In this document: piece by piece, positions 60,912 to 64,000 of the stretch
How positions within the stretch are numbered: the stretch's first letter is position 1
Layout of the letters: every line of letters begins with the position of its first letter
NCBI GenBank assembly: GCA_019915015.1
Contig: JAHBBC010000012.1
Coordinates: forward strand, 1,178,001-1,242,000
Origin: Auriscalpium vulgare
Lineage: Eukaryota; Basidiomycota; Agaricomycetes; Russulales; Auriscalpiaceae
Reading direction: 5' to 3'
DNA length: 64,000 nucleotides
Made by a program: the position numbers and the translations under genes
Notes under the pieces: generated by a model
The model's database searches: none
What the model was told of the DNA's origin: nothing
Seen by the model: the letters and a program-made list of their open reading frames with translations, nothing else

Positions 60912-61504
60912 CTGCTGTTTGTACGAGGGGCGCCCATAAAGGCCGAGGTACGCATCGATCTGCGCAAAGCGCTCGTCTGGAGATGCGTTTGCTGGCAGCT
61001 CAGGAAGTTTCAGCACAGCTGCGATTCAATGCAGTCGCTTGTTCTGCAGTCGCTTGTTCGACTGGAGGACGATGAACTTGAATAAGTACAGTGACACTGA
61101 CTTGAAAAGGATATAACTCACCTGTGATGCACACCGCTTGCCTCTTCGTCAGCGGAAGGACTGGGTAGTCTTTCGCTGTCAAATTGCCGGGGTAAATCAC
61201 ATCACTGGATTCCGGCGCTAGCATGTTGAATGTTCTGAGCGGCAGATTGTCCAACCTACGCGTCGTCAGTAACATGGCATGGAACTTAGCAGTCCCGCAT
61301 ACGCCTCAGAGACTCACTTTTGCAAGTTATCGACCAATTGGCGCGAGATTTGCTTCGTATCTTCAACGGTTGCTCCTAGCTTCTACATCGTTTGCAAACG
61401 TTCTTCAGTCACTCCGACAGTCTGAGTCCTGTTCCATTCCGGTCTTTTTAGCATTGTGGTGATAGGAACGACCGCACAACGTACTTTTTACCACACGCCT
61501 CCAT
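60912..61504 (-). pseudogene. Uncharacterised gene with an in-frame stop (5' part)
   Basis: Four exons agree in phase: 61485..61504, 61318..61443, 61122..61255, 60912..61018. The third and fourth give LDNLPLRTFNMLAPESSDV and ELPANASPDERFAQIDAYLG, which have normal coding character. Exon 2 holds TAG at 61383-61385 in the otherwise good frame (before KLGATVEDTKQISRQLVDNL). Alternatively GTGACT...GATGTAG of exactly 30 nt would have to be an intron, which is shorter than any other here. The 3' end past 60912 could not be resolved. I do not recognise the family. It is either a pseudogene, a nonsense allele or a sequence error. Confidence 0.5.
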
Positions 61505-62964
61505 CTTCTGGTCTCACGACGATGAGTTGAGCGCGTTGGGGGTCGGGACCGGGGCAGGTCACAGAAGAGAGGAGAGAAAGAGAAGGTGAGAGGGGCAAAA
61601 CGATCCGATTTGAGCCACTCTGGGGCTCGGATGCTGTTATGCTGTGTGACTCACTCCGCGACGCCCCTAGCTCTTCTCGACCACGATCGGGAAAGTATGA
61701 GGGCGCACGTATGGGTGATAAAAGGATCGAAAGGCCTCCGAGTCATCCAGTCATCGCCGGCCGTGCCATCTCGATAGCAATTCGCAGTGGGACGGCAGAA
61801 GTCTTGTCTCAGTCGCGGCGGGCCCTTCCTGATTACGAGTTTCTTTCGACTGGCGGGGTTATGATTCCTTCCTCAAGCCATCCATACTCTCCATATGTTC
61901 CCGCTGTGTTGATGCAGTGGACCACGGGTACCGAAGCAAGAGTCAGTTGCTGGCCTGGCGACGTGCGCCCAATGTGCGCCTAGTCATGGCACTGGCTGAG
62001 TTGACCGCGAGTAGTGTAGCAGCCATGCTGTGGAGTAGAGAATCATCGCGCCGAGTATCAGTGTGGGTCAGGGATGGATGAAGTCAAAGTGGAAGAACAG
62101 ATTGCGTTCGCGCCGGCACGATCCCGAGGCCCAGCGCTAGAAAGTACCGCTAGTGATTATGTAGTGACGTCCGGAATACTAGATCTCGGGTCGGGCGGTC
62201 AGCCAGCGACGTCAGGTCATCCCCGGAACCCCACCTCGTATACGAGCGGGGACGGCGCGGCACTACTGCCTTGGTATTCACTAGATGGCACAGAGGATTG
62301 GCCGAATTGCTTGAGATCTGGTCTGAAAATCCATTCATTTTCGGGACCTCTCATTGGTCACTGACCTGTGCAGTTTGATGTGAAATGGCATACTCGACTC
62401 AGCACTCAGGCCAGGACTAGGAGCACTGTTCACATACTTGTGATAGCCTAAGATTCGCGCATTTTCTGATATGATGCCCGCACACTAGGAGAAGAGATTT
62501 CGTGAGAGCAGAGCGTAGTTGCTTATCGTTATCAGGGCTGCTGCCCCTCTGGCCATCAGAAAATATGTAGCTCGGGCTGGGCTCGAGCGGGAAGCCAAGC
62601 AGACGATGCGGCGTCGCTCGCTTTCAGATCCGTCGCTTTGACGTGCGCTGCGCCTGTCTCAGCCAGCGTTGAGTAGTCTGCTTGCCCGAAAAATTCGTGC
62701 AGCGAAATTCGAGATACCAGCTTCACACACACCGGTGTCTGATGAGTATCCGCGAGTTTGCAACAAGAGGTTCCGTATCGTTTGACGATCAAAAGAAAGA
62801 TCATGATGGCATGGAAGAGATATACATGTCCTCTCAGTGTCCTCTCTCACAGCACTAACGCGGAGATAGATTAGTATGAGAAAGAAGCATAGAGAAAGCG
62901 CATAAAAGGCAGCTTACAGCGACCAGAGACTCTAAGGCAGCCACTCTGCAACCAGAGCAGCACA
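61505..62964. other. Gene-poor stretch
   Basis: 1.46 kb without a supported gene on either strand. The last 100 bp are the promoter of the small secreted peptide gene, with TATA-like CATAAAAGG at 62901-62909. Confidence 0.5.
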
Positions 62965-63229
62965 ATGAAGACTACTTCATTCTTGACCATCGTCGCGACC
63001 GCAATCATGCTGCTAATTCAGCTCCAGTCGAGCCGAGCCTACGCCGTTCGACATATAGAAGGTATGTCGGCGCCGCGTAGACCGCACCGATGAGCGACGT
63101 TGACTGGTAGTGGTGCCTGCAGAGCCAAAGCCGCGCACAGCTTTTAAAAATTGGCTCAAGCGGTCAGATACAGTGACAGCTCTTTATTGGTATAGGCGTT
63201 TCGTCCGCATCAGAGGCTTCTTTCGCTGA
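62965..63229 (+). CDS. Small secreted cationic peptide precursor
   Basis: Predicted 67-residue secreted precursor split by an intron. Exons 62965..63061 and 63123..63229 (97 + 107 nt), intron 61 nt GT-AG. Exon 1 is a signal peptide (KTTSFLTIVATAIMLLIQLQ, cleavage near SRA-YA). Exon 2 holds a dibasic Lys-Arg at residues 45-46 (NWLKR), a typical Kex2 site, then a 21-residue C-terminal peptide rich in aromatic and Arg residues (ends LYWYRRFVRIRGFFR). No cysteines and no CaaX box, so not a basidiomycete lipopeptide pheromone of the usual kind. The TATA-like element 57-64 nt upstream supports a real promoter. The peptide looks membrane-active by composition. No family recognised. Confidence 0.55.
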
Positions 63230-64000
63230 TCGCATACGTCAGATTGAACGCGAATATGTTGGGCAAGTCGTCGGAGCCTGGTGGTCGATATGTGGGCAGG
63301 ATCGAGGGGCATGCATGCGTTCTGTTCTTTGCAGAAGAATAAGCTGCATAGTAATGTGCTTGGAATGCACTCGCCATGGAGTTTTGATTTGATTATCGCT
63401 TGACGTGGCCGAGGGAATCAGCATGACCAGACATAAGGGGCGCGCCGGCATGACACGACAGGCTAGTCGACAGCCGCACACCAGCTTCAGATGCAGTAGC
63501 TCCGTGAATGCGCCAGGGAACGGCTGCGCGTGCGCGCCACACTCATTGAGTCATGGAATAGGTACTACCATGAGGATTTTCGCGGTGAAGGCAAGAAGGA
63601 ACCACAATACGGACCTTGGTGCGTGCTGAAGACGCCAAGGGACGACGCACTGCAGCTATGTCTGAGTTTGGACGTCCAAGCAAGATCGCATGTGAATTGA
63701 ACGTACGTTCCCTCCTGGATCTCTCATGTTGTGGCTGCTAAATGAGCTCGGCATCCATGTGTACACCCGTGTGGGCACCAGTGAGCGCAGTAGCTTGACT
63801 GGAAAACATGCAGAACCTAGCGATACTGCCAGAGAGAGTTGACACCGAGTGGTATAGCCGCCATATTGTTATCAAGGAGAGGGTGATTGGGAAAAGCTGG
63901 AGGGCGCACGACGTCGTCGGAGATGGTTAAAGTCAAGGTCGCAGAGCCGAATCATGCAGATCATTGGAAGTATAGGGATTACTTAATATTATCTCCCGGA
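63230..64000. other. No gene seen to the end of the window
   Basis: 3' flank of the peptide gene and a gene-poor stretch. The longest open frame (63405-63629, +) shows no conserved features. Confidence 0.45.

Noticed and set aside
62965..63229. Interpretation of the secreted peptide as a mating pheromone
   Set aside because: No C-terminal CaaX box, and no pheromone receptor or homeodomain gene in the window.

Overview
The window is nuclear DNA of a filamentous basidiomycete, most likely an Agaricomycete (mushroom or polypore lineage). The signs are dense coding on both strands, about 20 genes cut by many short introns (mostly 47-70 nt, GT-AG with some GC-AG), GC-rich coding sequence, fungal-type Ssk2 kinase, TFIIIC tau138, OPT transporter and peroxisomal ABCD transporter, and expanded Crinkler-like (CR) P-loop/nuclease proteins. 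The exon structures given below were built by hand from splice motifs, reading phase and family conservation. For nearly every gene the exon lengths sum to a whole number of codons.

Layout. 0-10 kb: 5' part of ALG11 (-), a metallo-beta-lactamase-fold hydrolase (-), the DRG2/Rbg2 GTPase (-; 18 exons, two of them microexons) and an Ssk2/Ssk22-type MAPKKK (+). 10-22 kb: a 647-aa multi-span membrane protein of unknown family (-) and the large TFIIIC subunit TFC3/tau138 (-). 22-30 kb: a PRELI/Ups lipid-transfer protein (-) head to head with mitoribosomal uS8m (+); a peroxisomal ABCD half-transporter (-) head to head with the Dsl1-complex tether TIP20/RINT1 (+). 30-34 kb: a CR-type gene lies between two direct copies of the 3' end of RINT1. 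34-44 kb: MCM3 (-), a small secreted repeat peptide (-), PRP17 (-) head to head with a Myb plus C2H2 transcription factor (+). 44-50 kb: a tandem pair of CR genes, the second a pseudogene. 50-60 kb: a RING/coiled-coil protein (+), SGT2 (-) head to head with PRP19 (+, one-base frameshift in this sequence), an OPT peptide transporter (-) head to head with a TauD-type dioxygenase (+). 60-64 kb: a sparse region with an uncharacterised gene carrying an in-frame stop and a second small secreted, cationic peptide gene.

Functionally most of the window is housekeeping: glycosylation, translation (DRG2, uS8m), Pol III transcription, replication licensing, splicing (two Prp19-associated factors, PRP17 and PRP19), vesicle tethering, mitochondrial lipid transfer and peroxisomal fatty-acid import. 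Many of these genes are arranged as head-to-head pairs with 119-364 bp between start codons. Set into this conserved background is lineage-specific material: three CR-type proteins, the duplicated RINT1 tail, and two small secreted peptides. The most unusual observations are the 1-nt and 6-nt microexons of DRG2, the CR gene flanked by RINT1-derived direct repeats, and the two secreted-peptide genes.
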